The notes below the pieces were generated by a model. The model saw only the letters and a list, made by a program, of their open reading frames with translations, was not told where the DNA came from and searched no databases. 64,000 nt of DNA from Glaciibacter superstes DSM 21135 (lineage in GTDB: Bacteria > Actinomycetota > Actinomycetes > Actinomycetales > Microbacteriaceae). The DNA lies in NCBI RefSeq assembly GCF_000421145.1, contig NZ_ATWH01000011.1, forward strand, positions 124,001 to 188,000, in the 5' to 3' direction. A program made the position numbers and the translations under genes. This document shows positions 1 to 7,594 of the stretch, one piece after another. Each line of letters starts with the position of its first letter. Within the stretch, counting starts at the first letter, position 1.

Positions 1-487
1 GACGACGACCGTGGCCGATGATGGCGGGCGCGACCACGAGGCGGAGTTCGTCGACCAGTTCAGCGGCCAGCAGGAATTGGGTGAGTCTGGCGCTTCCGTG
101 CACCTGGAGTTCTCGTCCGGGCTGCTCCTTGAGTTCTGCGACCTTGACCGCGACGTTGCCGGAGAGAATCGTCGTCGGGTTCCAGGTGACCGCTGTCAGA
201 GTGTTCGACGCGACAAACTTCGGCAGGCTGTTCATCAGCGCGGTGAAGGGGTCGTGTGGGTCGGTGATCTGCGGCCAGTCCCGTGCGAATGCTTCGTACG
301 TGCGCCGGCCGAGTAAGAGGGCATCGGCCTCGCCGAGCCAGTCCGCGGCCTGGCGGATGAACACCCCGTCCATGTGCGGGACGAGCCAGCCGCCCAGGGT
401 GAATCCGTCGCTCGTGTCTTCCTCCGGCGAACCAGGACCCTGCGATACGCCGTCGACACTGACGAACTCGGTTACGGTCAATTTCAC
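1..487 (-). CDS. DHFR-family (RibD C-terminal-like) reductase, 3' end missing
   Basis: Read from a GTG at 487 and still open at the left window edge, so the C-terminus is missing. The protein begins MKLTVTEFVSVDGV and carries the family signature LLLGRRTYEAFA followed by W and P residues, then a segment ending in HGSARLTQFLLAAELVDELRL. These are typical of the small RibD_C/DHFR-like reductases that bind NADPH; the substrate is usually unknown. It starts 25 nt after an SRPBCC gene and shares that gene's strand, so it is probably the third gene of an ArsR-SRPBCC-reductase operon. The family call is firm, the physiological role is not. Confidence 0.85.
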   Translation of the reverse strand, partial: MKLTVTEFVSVDGVSQGPGSPEEDTSDGFTLGGWLVPHMDGVFIRQAADWLGEADALLLGRRTYEAFARDWPQITDPHDPFTALMNSLPKFVASNTLTAVTWNPTTILSGNVAVKVAELKEQPGRELQVHGSARLTQFLLAAELVDELRLVVAPAIIGHGRR

Positions 488-512
488 GGTCGTCTCTCTT
501 CGCTCGGGGTTG

Positions 513-989
513 TTAGGCCAGTGGCTCGACGAGCTCGGCAAGTTGCCGGGTGACGGTGCCCCAGCCGTCGTGGAAGCCGAGCTTTTCGTGCTGGTCGCGG
601 TCGGCAATATTGCGGTGCATCGCGGTGGCCGTGTACTGGGTGCCGTCCGGATGATCCGCCATGGTGATCACGGCGGTCACGAATGATGCCTCGGCGGGAC
701 GCCAGCCGGTGATGAGAGCGTCGGTGAATATGATTCGCTCTAGCTCGTCAACGGCGAGGAAGCATCCGGTGATGTGCGGGCCGAACTCGGTGCCATCCTG
801 GCTGATCTCGGTGCGGAAGGATCCGCCCGGGCGCAGTTCCATGTCTCGCACGCGACAGACCTCAGGCGCTGGAACCCACCATTGCTCAAAGCTCGCAGGA
901 TCAGCCCACGCGTTCCAGACGGCCGAGCGCGGAGCTCTGATGATGCGGGAGACGGTCAGGTCGAGTTCGGGGTGACTGGCTATGCTCAT
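513..989 (-). CDS. SRPBCC (AHSA1-like) domain protein
   Basis: 158 residues, the usual length for a single SRPBCC/START-like fold. The N-terminus ('LDLTVSRIIRAPRSAVWNAWADP') and the 'FEQWWVP' motif followed by 'GGSFRTEI' are the standard signature of AHSA1 proteins that follow ArsR regulators. The fold forms a hydrophobic ligand cavity; no ligand can be read from the sequence. The start overlaps the ArsR stop by 4 nt (ATGA), so the two are translationally coupled. Pairing with an ArsR repressor and a DHFR-like protein is a recurrent actinobacterial cassette whose function is not settled. Confidence 0.88.
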   Translation of the reverse strand: MSIASHPELDLTVSRIIRAPRSAVWNAWADPASFEQWWVPAPEVCRVRDMELRPGGSFRTEISQDGTEFGPHITGCFLAVDELERIIFTDALITGWRPAEASFVTAVITMADHPDGTQYTATAMHRNIADRDQHEKLGFHDGWGTVTRQLAELVEPLA

Positions 990-1330
990 TCGGACGTTTC
1001 CTTATCGTTGGTGACGGTGACGAAGTGCTCGAGCCGGTCAGTGCGACCCGCCCAGATGTTTCGCTGTTCGCCCAGCCAGGTCTCGATCACGCCGAACGAC
1101 TTCTTCTCGAGCGTGCAGGTTCGCACCCGGCCGGTCTTGCGCGTCCTGATCCAACCGGTCTTCTCGAGGTAGCGGATGTGCTTCATGAACGACGGCAGCG
1201 CCATGTCGAACGGTGCCGCAAGTTCGCCGACGCTCGCCGGTCCGGAGCCCAGCCGGCCCAGCACGGCACGGCGCGTCGGATCGGTGAGTGCCTGAAAGGT
1301 TCCGTCCAGACGTGATACATACTGAGCCAT
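986..1330 (-). CDS. ArsR-family winged-helix repressor
   Basis: 114 residues. The HTH core runs from 'LDGTFQALTDPTRRAVLGRL' through 'ELAAPFDMALPSFMKHIRYLEKTGWI' to the wing 'RTRKTGRVRTC'. It is of the type paired with SRPBCC proteins and lacks an obvious metal-binding CxC motif in the recognition helix, so a metal sensor role is unlikely. It is the first gene of the operon. The ATG at 1330 lies only 6 nt after a TAACTT hexamer, so the mRNA is probably leaderless, and an inverted repeat sits in the promoter (see 1337-1374). Confidence 0.9.
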   Translation of the reverse strand: MAQYVSRLDGTFQALTDPTRRAVLGRLGSGPASVGELAAPFDMALPSFMKHIRYLEKTGWIRTRKTGRVRTCTLEKKSFGVIETWLGEQRNIWAGRTDRLEHFVTVTNDKETSE

Positions 1331-1336
1331 ATGGCT

Positions 1337-1374
1337 AAGTTACCGTCAAAATGATACCCATTGCAACAGGTATC
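1337..1374 (-). promoter_or_regulatory. Promoter and candidate ArsR operator
   Basis: On the minus strand a -35-like TTGCAA (1361-1366) and a -10-like TAACTT (1337-1342) are 18 nt apart, and the ArsR ATG begins 6 nt after the -10. An inverted repeat, GATACC (1353-1358) and GGTATC (1369-1374), spans the -35. That is where an autorepressor would act. The match to operator logic is inference from position and symmetry. Confidence 0.5.
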
Positions 1375-1410
1375 TGGTCGTTGCGCCCGCCACGATCCTG
1401 GCGGTGCGGC

Positions 1411-2568
1411 CTAGGCGCCCAGCCTGGCCACTGCGGCAACGGCGTCGGCGACGGATGCCGCGGCTTCGCTGAGCTCGTCGGTCGTCGTGGTCTGCGAGAG
1501 CGTGAAGCGCACTGCCGACTGCGCGACCTCGGCCGGGTAGCCGAGTGCCAGCAGCACGTGTGACGGGTCATCGCTTCCCGCGGCACAGGCGGAGCCGCTC
1601 GAGCAGACGACACCTCGGCGCTCCAGTTCGAGCAGCACCGCCTCGCCGCTCGTTCCGGGGAACACGAACGACGCACTCCCCGCCAGCCGATGCACCGAAT
1701 CTCCGGTCAGCTGCGCACCGGGAACGGTGCCGACCACCGCGGCGATGAATGAGTCGCGCAGCGCTGAGACCCGACGTGACGCCTCCTCGCGCTCCTGCTC
1801 CGCCAGCTCCAACGCCGTGGCCAGCGCGACGGCGCCCGCGACGTTCTCCGTGCCACTGCGCCTGCCCCGCTCCTGCCCACCACCGTGCACCAGCGGCTCG
1901 ACCGGCAGACGCCCGCGCAGATACAGCGCGCCGGTGCCTTGTGGTGCACCCAGCTTGTGGCCGGAGATGCTCAGCGCGTCCACACCCAAGCCACCGGAGT
2001 CCAGGGAGCCGACATCGAGCGGCAGCCAGCCCGAGGCCTGCACCGCATCGGTGTGGAACGGCACACCGCCCTCGCGCACGATTGCGGAAAGCTCCGCAAC
2101 CGGCTGCACCGTGCCGACCTCGTTGTTCGCGTACTGCACCGAGACGAGAGTGGAGTCCGCGCGCAGCGCCCGACGTAACTCCTCCGGGTTGACGCGGCCC
2201 GCGGCATCCGTCGCCAGCATCGTGATTTCGAACCCGTGCAACCGGTGCAGGTAGTCGACAGACTCGAGCACCGCCTCGTGTTCGATCGGCGTCGTGACGA
2301 TGTGCCGCCCCCGTGGGGCGCCGAGGGCGATTCCCTTGATGGCGAGATTGGCAGCCTCCGTGCCGCCGCTGGTGAAGATGACGTCTCCCGGGCGACAGCC
2401 GAGCACACGCGCAACCCTGCGCCGCGACTCGGCCAAAGCGGCGGCGGCGGCCTCGCCTACCTGATGGTGGCTCGAGGGATTGCCAAAACCGCCGGCCAGG
2501 TGCGGCCACAGTGCTTCGAGTACCTCCCGGCGAACCGGAGTGGTGGCGGCGCTGTCGAGGTAGATCAT
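1411..2568 (-). CDS. Cysteine desulfurase, NifS/IscS-like, NAD-operon type
   Basis: 385-residue class V PLP enzyme that takes sulfur from cysteine for Fe-S assembly. It begins MIYLDSAATTPV; the PLP lysine is K205 in SISGHKLGAPQG and the persulfide cysteine is C328 in the SSGSACAAG loop. HTDAVQ and SGTENV are also present. It follows nadC by 24 nt on the same strand. The gene position suggests that it supplies sulfur for the [4Fe-4S] cluster of NadA, which is oxygen sensitive; that partner assignment is inference from context. No frameshift or missing active residue is seen. Confidence 0.93.
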   Translation of the reverse strand: MIYLDSAATTPVRREVLEALWPHLAGGFGNPSSHHQVGEAAAAALAESRRRVARVLGCRPGDVIFTSGGTEAANLAIKGIALGAPRGRHIVTTPIEHEAVLESVDYLHRLHGFEITMLATDAAGRVNPEELRRALRADSTLVSVQYANNEVGTVQPVAELSAIVREGGVPFHTDAVQASGWLPLDVGSLDSGGLGVDALSISGHKLGAPQGTGALYLRGRLPVEPLVHGGGQERGRRSGTENVAGAVALATALELAEQEREEASRRVSALRDSFIAAVVGTVPGAQLTGDSVHRLAGSASFVFPGTSGEAVLLELERRGVVCSSGSACAAGSDDPSHVLLALGYPAEVAQSAVRFTLSQTTTTDELSEAAASVADAVAAVARLGA

Positions 2569-2592
2569 CGCGCGGACCGCACGGGCGTCAAC

Positions 2593-3453
2593 TCAGGCAT
2601 CGGCGACGATCTCGATGTCGAGTCCGAGGTCGAGCGAGCGAACGCTATGGGTGAGCGCGCCGACTGAGACCACATCGACCCCGGATGCCGCGATCGCACG
2701 CACGGTCTCCAGCGAGACACCGCCGCTGGCCTCCACGATCGCGCGCCCGTCGACGATGGCCACGCCGCGGCGCAGGTCTTCCATGCTGAAGTTGTCGAGC
2801 ATGATGGTGTCGATCTTCGCGGCGAGCACCGGCTCAATCTGATCGATGCGGTCGACCTCGACCTCAAAGTGTGCCGTGTGCGGGAGGCGGCCACGCGCTT
2901 CGAACAGGGCTTCGGTGAGGCTGAGCTCGCCGCTGGTCAAGATAGCGAGATGGTTGTCTTTGGCCATCACGGCGTCTGAGAGGCTGAACCGGTGGTTGTG
3001 ACCGCCGCCGTCGCGCACGGCCTTGCGCTCGAATGCACGGAGGCCCGGGGTGGTCTTTCTGGTGTCGACGATGCGGGCGCGGGTGTCGAGGGTCTCGGCG
3101 ACGTAGTGGGCCGTCAGGGTCGCGATGCCGCTCATGCGCTGCAGGAAGTTGAGCCCGATGCGTTCCGCCTGCAGGATTGCGCGCGCTGGACCGGTCACGA
3201 CGGCGAGAACGTCGCCGGCGTCGAAGGTCTCGCCGTCGTCGATCGCGAGGTCGACGGATATGTGTGCGTCCGTCAGGCGGAAGGCGGCTTCGAAGACCTC
3301 ACCGCCGCTGAGCACGCCGGGTTCGCGGGCGACCAGCCGCGCGGTGGCGACGGCGTCGACGGGAATGAGTGTCGCCGAGGTGAGGTCACCCCACGGGGCG
3401 TCCTCTTCCAGTGCGGCGCGCACGACAGTGTCGATGGTGTGGGTGGTCAGCAT
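2593..3453 (-). CDS. nadC: Nicotinate-nucleotide pyrophosphorylase (carboxylating)
   Basis: 286 residues, full length. It converts quinolinate and PRPP to nicotinate mononucleotide, CO2 and PPi. Visible family landmarks are EDAPWGDLTS at the N-terminus, LNFLQRMSGIAT, the RIVDTRKTTPGLR segment that binds quinolinate, GGGHNHR, and the ending 'GVDVVSVGALTHS' of the phosphate-binding barrel. Its ATG overlaps the 3' end of nadB by 7 nt, so translation is coupled. It is the third enzyme of the aspartate-to-NaMN route encoded here. Confidence 0.96.
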   Translation of the reverse strand: MLTTHTIDTVVRAALEEDAPWGDLTSATLIPVDAVATARLVAREPGVLSGGEVFEAAFRLTDAHISVDLAIDDGETFDAGDVLAVVTGPARAILQAERIGLNFLQRMSGIATLTAHYVAETLDTRARIVDTRKTTPGLRAFERKAVRDGGGHNHRFSLSDAVMAKDNHLAILTSGELSLTEALFEARGRLPHTAHFEVEVDRIDQIEPVLAAKIDTIMLDNFSMEDLRRGVAIVDGRAIVEASGGVSLETVRAIAASGVDVVSVGALTHSVRSLDLGLDIEIVADA

Positions 3454-5216
3454 GCGAGGGCCTCCTCAGCCTGGGAGCGGGATGTGGTGCGTGATTCCGG
3501 TCGGCTCCAGGCCATCGAGTGCGCCATGGCCGGGTGCGTGAGCGGGTAGTCATCGCGAAAGTGGGCGCCGCGAGACTCTTCCCGCGCCAGCGCCGCGGTC
3601 ACGGTGAGCCGACTGAGCAGCAGCAGGTTGGCGTCTTCCTGCGCGGTCAGCTGGTCGAGGTCTGACGGCGCGGACGAGCCTGCTTGAGGCGGGGCGACGG
3701 ATGCAGCACCAGCGTCGGTCCAGCCGGCCAGCGTTCCAGCCGCGGCGGCCAGGACCCCGCCGGAACGGAACACTCCCGCGGCATCCCACATCACCCGCTG
3801 CAGCGCCGCGCGACTGAACAGTGGCGCCGCAGCCGCAGCCGCATCCGGCGCCGCAGCCGCATCCGGCGCCGCAGCCGCATCCGCACTCCCCGTCGCAATC
3901 GCCCCACGCTGCCCACTCTCTTCCAATGGTTCTGCCAGGACGCGCAGTGGGTCGCCAGAGGTGGCTGTGCCAACAGTGCCGAGCGCCCGCACCGCGCGGT
4001 CCGCGAACACCGCGGCCTCAAGCAGCGAGTTCGACGCCAACCGGTTCGCGCCGTGTGCGCCGGTGCGTGCTACCTCGCCGACGGCGAAAAGCCCGGGCAG
4101 GGTGGTGCGGCCCCAGAGGTCGGTCACGACTCCGCCCATCCAGTAGTGCGCGGCAGGGGAGATCGGAACCGGCTCGCGGGTCCAGTCCAGCCCGGCGGCC
4201 ACGCACGCCGCGGTCACGGTCGGGAAACGCTCCTCCAGCTGATCGCGGCCGAGCCCGGAGGCATCCAGCAGCACCGGTTCGCCGCCCTGCTCGGCCATCT
4301 GCCTGGCGATGGCGCGAGCGACGACGTCGCGTGGCGCGAGCTCAGCATCGGGGTGCACAGCGGTCATGAAGCGCTCGCCGTTCGCGGAGAGCAACGTGGC
4401 GCCTTCACCTCGCACGGCCTCGGTCACGAGCGGGGTGCCGGGCACCGCCAGAGCGGTCGGGTGAAACTGGTAGAACTCCAGGTCGGCGAGGGATGCCCCG
4501 GCTCGCCACGCCGCCGCAACACCGTCACCGGTCGTGACCGCCGGGTTGGTCGTGAAGGGGTAGAGCGCACCGGCGCCGCCGGTCGCCAGAATCACGGTGT
4601 CTGCGTCGATCGTGCGATGAGACACGGCGCGGTGGGAGTCGGCTTTGCGAGCATGACGGTCAAGCAGAATCGCACCGGTGACCCGGCCGCCCTGAACAAT
4701 CAGGTCGGCCAACATCGTGTTCTCCAGGATGTCGAGACGGCCCTGGCCTGACGTACCCCGCTCTCGCCCCTTCTCAGCCCGCTGCCGCACGGTGGCAATC
4801 AGCGCCGTTTCGATGGCCGCCCCGGTCGCATCTCCGCCGGCGTGCAGCACCCTGGCGCGTGAATGGGCGGCTTCCCTGCCCCGCGTCAGGCCTGAACGAT
4901 CGCGATCGAAGGCGACCCCGAAACGGATGAGGTCGCGAACGCGCGCCGGTCCCTCGTCACAGAGTGCCCGCACGGCTGCCGCGTCGCACAGCCCGGCGCC
5001 CGCACGCAGCGTATCGAGCATGTGCGAGTCAGCTGAGTCGTCTGGAAACAACGCCGCCGCGATGCCACCCTGCGCGTAGCGGGTGTTGCTCTCGGCCAGA
5101 ACGGATTTGGTGACGAGCGTCACGTGATGTCCGGCATCCGTCGCACGGATGGCCGCCAGCAGCCCGGCGAGGCCACTTCCGACGATGAGCACACTGCTCG
5201 TGAGTCCGGATGCCAT
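3447..5216 (-). CDS. nadB: L-aspartate oxidase with Ala/Pro/Asp repeat insert
   Basis: 589-residue FAD flavoprotein oxidising L-aspartate to iminoaspartate, the substrate NadA condenses with DHAP. The dinucleotide-binding GSGLAGLLAAIRA is at residues 13-25, followed by ESNTRYAQGGIAAAL, TGGAGALYPFTTNP and GANRLASNSLLEA, which are diagnostic. Near residues 450-470 there is a run of AAAAPDAAAAPDAAAA, encoded by an 18-bp DNA repeat around 3827-3885. This low-complexity insert precedes the C-terminal helical domain and is not part of the family core. The ATG lies 2 nt after the nadA stop. Confidence 0.95.
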   Translation of the reverse strand: MASGLTSSVLIVGSGLAGLLAAIRATDAGHHVTLVTKSVLAESNTRYAQGGIAAALFPDDSADSHMLDTLRAGAGLCDAAAVRALCDEGPARVRDLIRFGVAFDRDRSGLTRGREAAHSRARVLHAGGDATGAAIETALIATVRQRAEKGRERGTSGQGRLDILENTMLADLIVQGGRVTGAILLDRHARKADSHRAVSHRTIDADTVILATGGAGALYPFTTNPAVTTGDGVAAAWRAGASLADLEFYQFHPTALAVPGTPLVTEAVRGEGATLLSANGERFMTAVHPDAELAPRDVVARAIARQMAEQGGEPVLLDASGLGRDQLEERFPTVTAACVAAGLDWTREPVPISPAAHYWMGGVVTDLWGRTTLPGLFAVGEVARTGAHGANRLASNSLLEAAVFADRAVRALGTVGTATSGDPLRVLAEPLEESGQRGAIATGSADAAAAPDAAAAPDAAAAAAPLFSRAALQRVMWDAAGVFRSGGVLAAAAGTLAGWTDAGAASVAPPQAGSSAPSDLDQLTAQEDANLLLLSRLTVTAALAREESRGAHFRDDYPLTHPAMAHSMAWSRPESRTTSRSQAEEALAC

Positions 5217-5218
5217 GG

Positions 5219-6628
5219 TCAGGCCCGGACCGGGGCAGGCTCGACCAGCGCTGCAGGCTCGACCAGCGCTGCAGGCTCGACCAGCGCTGCAGGCTCGACC
5301 AGTGGTGCCTCGACGACCGCCGGTGCTGCGGGCGGCCTGGCCGCCAGCATCCGTTCGAGGGCGACGCGGGCGTGGTCGGCTACGTCGCCCTCGACCGTGA
5401 TGCGGTTCAGGATCTCCCTCGGGGTGCCGTCCGCACCGACGAGCGCTTCGAGCACCCAGGCGAGGTAGCCCGGGTGAATGCGGTACATCGTCGAGCAGGG
5501 GCAGATCACCGGGTCGAGGCAGAAGATGGTGTGCTCAGGGTGCTCGGCGGCGAGCCGTTGCACCAGGTTGATCTCGGTGCCGACCGCAAAAGTGCTTCCG
5601 GCAGGTGCCGCGGCTATCGCCTTGCGAATGTAGTCCGTCGAGCCGTATTCATCGGCCGCGTCCACCACCGGCATCGGGCACTCCGGGTGCACGATCACGC
5701 GCACGCCGGGGTGGGAGACTCGTGCGGAAGTGATCTGGTCGACGGTGAACCGCTTGTGAACGCTGCAGAACCCGTGCCAGAGAACGACGCGGGCAGTGCC
5801 GAGAGCGTCGGCAGTGTTTCCACCGAGGGGCTTGTTAGGGTTCCACATCGGCATCTGCTCGAGCGGAACGCCCATCGCCTTCGCCGTGTTGCGGCCGAGG
5901 TGCTGGTCGGGGAAGAACAGCACTCGCTGTCCGCGTTCGAAGGCCCACTCGAGCACGGCCTCGGCATTCGATGAGGTGCAGACGATGCCGCCGTGTTCGC
6001 CGCAGAAACCCTTGAGCGCAGCGGAGGAATTCATATAGGTGACAGGGATGACGGGAACGCGGCCATCGGCATCCGGCTCGGTGCCATAGAGCTCCTCAAG
6101 CTGTTCCCAGCATTCGGTTACCGAATCGATGTCGGCCATGTCGGCCATCGAACAGCCGGCAGCGAGATTGGGCAGGATGACGGCCTGCTCTGGGCCGGAG
6201 AGCAGGTCGGCGGTTTCGGCCATGAAGTGCACGCCGCAGAAGATGATGGCCTCCGCGTCAGGCTTGTTCTTTGCCGCCTGCGCCAGCTGAAAGGAGTCAC
6301 CGACAAAGTCGGCGTACTGCAGCACCTCGCTGCGCTGGTAGAAGTGGCCAAGCATCACGACGCGGTCGCCGAGAACGGCCTTGGCCGAACGGATGCGTCG
6401 GTCGAGTTCATCCGCCGTGGCCGTGCGGTAGATGGCTGGCAACTCACCCTGCCGGGGCGATCCAGTGGGGATCACGTCGCCCATCGACGAACCAGGGCCG
6501 TACCCGGGCGTGCCGGCATCGAACTCCCAGGGCGCCGTGACCAGGTCGGGGCTGCAGGTGCTGCCCGCTGCGTCACCGGTGCCGATGAGGCGGATGGTGC
6601 GGTCAACCGATGCGATCGTTGTGCTCAT
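5219..6628 (-). CDS. nadA: Quinolinate synthase A
   Basis: 469-residue [4Fe-4S] enzyme condensing iminoaspartate and DHAP to quinolinate. Candidate cluster ligands are C159 in AAGCSMADM, C217 in IVCTSSNA, and C376 or C378 in VICPCSTM. Core motifs MLGHFYQR and HPECP are present. Residues 1-75 extend beyond the usual bacterial start. The C-terminus holds three copies of the hexapeptide LVEPAA, from an 18-bp tandem repeat, and appears dispensable. The ATG overlaps the nrtR stop by 4 nt. Confidence 0.96.
   Translation of the reverse strand: MSTTIASVDRTIRLIGTGDAAGSTCSPDLVTAPWEFDAGTPGYGPGSSMGDVIPTGSPRQGELPAIYRTATADELDRRIRSAKAVLGDRVVMLGHFYQRSEVLQYADFVGDSFQLAQAAKNKPDAEAIIFCGVHFMAETADLLSGPEQAVILPNLAAGCSMADMADIDSVTECWEQLEELYGTEPDADGRVPVIPVTYMNSSAALKGFCGEHGGIVCTSSNAEAVLEWAFERGQRVLFFPDQHLGRNTAKAMGVPLEQMPMWNPNKPLGGNTADALGTARVVLWHGFCSVHKRFTVDQITSARVSHPGVRVIVHPECPMPVVDAADEYGSTDYIRKAIAAAPAGSTFAVGTEINLVQRLAAEHPEHTIFCLDPVICPCSTMYRIHPGYLAWVLEALVGADGTPREILNRITVEGDVADHARVALERMLAARPPAAPAVVEAPLVEPAALVEPAALVEPAALVEPAPVRA
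5239..5308 (-). repeat. 18-bp in-frame tandem repeat at the 3' end of nadA
   Basis: Three exact copies of an 18-bp unit (5239-5256, 5257-5274, 5275-5292), the top-strand unit beginning GCTCGACCAGCG, plus a diverging fourth copy. Because the unit is a multiple of three it only adds LVEPAA hexapeptides to the NadA C-terminus. Copy number could vary between strains by slippage. Confidence 0.9.
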
Positions 6629-7407
6629 GCTGGTGCTCCAGGGGTGAAGTGTGGTTCTGGGATGGGCGAGCGTAGCGGCACCGTGTCAGCTGACGCGGTG
6701 TCGGGTGGCACGGTGTTGGGTGGAACGGTGTCGGGCGTCACGGTGTAGCGGTACAGCCGCGGCGGACGGTGTGGTGTGCCCGCCACACTTTCGCCGGTGT
6801 CGACGAGGGTTCCGGATGCCGTGACGGTGCGTCGGAAATTCGCTGGGTCGATCGCGCGCTGAAGCACTGCTTCGTGCACTTCGCGCAACTGGGCGAGCGT
6901 GAAGGTCTCGCCGAGGAAGGCGTGGGCGATGCGGGAGTACTCGACCTTGGTACGCAGTCGCCAGAGCGCGTAGTCGACGATGCTGTTGTGGTCGAATGCG
7001 AGAGGCGGGAGATGGTCGGCGGGAAACCAGCGCACGTTCTCGCCGACGGCGGCCAGCGCGGCTTCGTCTGACTGAACGAGCGCCCAGTACACGACGGATA
7101 CGACCCGCCCTTCCGGGGAACGGCCGAGGTCGCCGAATGTGTAGAGCTGCTCGAGATACTTCGGGGTGAGGCCCGTGGTCTCGCGCAGGGTGCGCGCGGC
7201 CGCCGTGGCGAGTTCCTCGTCTTCAGGGAGCCAGCCCCCTGGGAGCGCCCAAGAGTCGAGATACGGCTCGCGGGTGCGTCGAACAAGAGGGAGCCAGAGT
7301 GTCATGAGGGCGCCTTCCGGTGCGCCCGTGATGCCCGCCCCTGTTCCGGGGCGCAGCGCAAAGATCACCGTGGAGACGGCGAGCGTGGCCGAGGCGGTTG
7401 TGGGCAT
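6625..7407 (-). CDS. nrtR: NrtR-type Nudix-related transcriptional regulator of NAD genes
   Basis: About 260 residues. A Nudix-like domain includes WALPGGWLPEDEELATAAARTLRETTGL, a Nudix box lacking the full GX5EX7REUXEEXGU catalytic set, as in non-hydrolytic NrtR. It is followed by a winged-helix domain: FDHNSIVDYALWRLRTKVEYS then FTLAQLREVHEAVL. NrtR proteins repress NAD genes and respond to ADP-ribose. The ATG at 7407 was chosen because GGGAGG precedes it at a good distance; a longer frame reaches 7452 without an RBS. The C-terminal tail has DTVPP-type repeats. It is first in the operon nrtR-nadA-nadB-nadC-nifS, which implies autoregulation. Confidence 0.9.
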   Translation of the reverse strand: MPTTASATLAVSTVIFALRPGTGAGITGAPEGALMTLWLPLVRRTREPYLDSWALPGGWLPEDEELATAAARTLRETTGLTPKYLEQLYTFGDLGRSPEGRVVSVVYWALVQSDEAALAAVGENVRWFPADHLPPLAFDHNSIVDYALWRLRTKVEYSRIAHAFLGETFTLAQLREVHEAVLQRAIDPANFRRTVTASGTLVDTGESVAGTPHRPPRLYRYTVTPDTVPPNTVPPDTASADTVPLRSPIPEPHFTPGAPA

Positions 7408-7424
7408 CCGATCGGCCTCCCAGC

Positions 7425-7445
7425 TAAAGGTGAATATGACTCTAA
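7425..7445 (-). promoter_or_regulatory. Candidate NrtR operator in front of the NAD operon
   Basis: An imperfect inverted repeat on the minus strand, TTAGAGTCA and TCACCTTTA separated by 3 nt, lies just upstream of the nrtR ribosome-binding site (GGGAGG) and just downstream of a -10-like TAAGAT (7458-7463). Five of nine half-site positions are symmetric. The TTAG..GTCA half resembles published NrtR half-sites as I recall them. The placement is right for autorepression of the whole operon. Confidence 0.45.
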
Positions 7446-7507
7446 GTACCATTCGTCATCTTACAGTCGTCTTGACCTCAACCCGTAATCCGTGTCGCGT
7501 CGTGCTG

Positions 7508-7516
7508 TTATCCACA
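7508..7516 (+). promoter_or_regulatory. DnaA-box-like TTATCCACA
   Basis: An exact TTATCCACA nonamer in the divergent region between nrtR and the surface-protein gene, with a second near-match TTATCCCCA at 7535-7543. The same nonamer occurs on the other strand at 15843-15851 and 43338-43346, each time in a short upstream region. It may bind DnaA or simply be a shared promoter-region motif. Confidence 0.35.
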
Positions 7517-7594
7517 GGCTGCGGTGCTCGCGAGTTATCCCCAGATCGCCCCGTCTGCGAGTCGACGCAGTCCGCGTGCGGCCACGCTGGTGGC

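Noticed and set aside
11-975. Rightward open frames at 11-316, 18-686 and 661-975
   Set aside because: They are antisense shadows of the reductase and SRPBCC genes, with no family similarity and no RBS.
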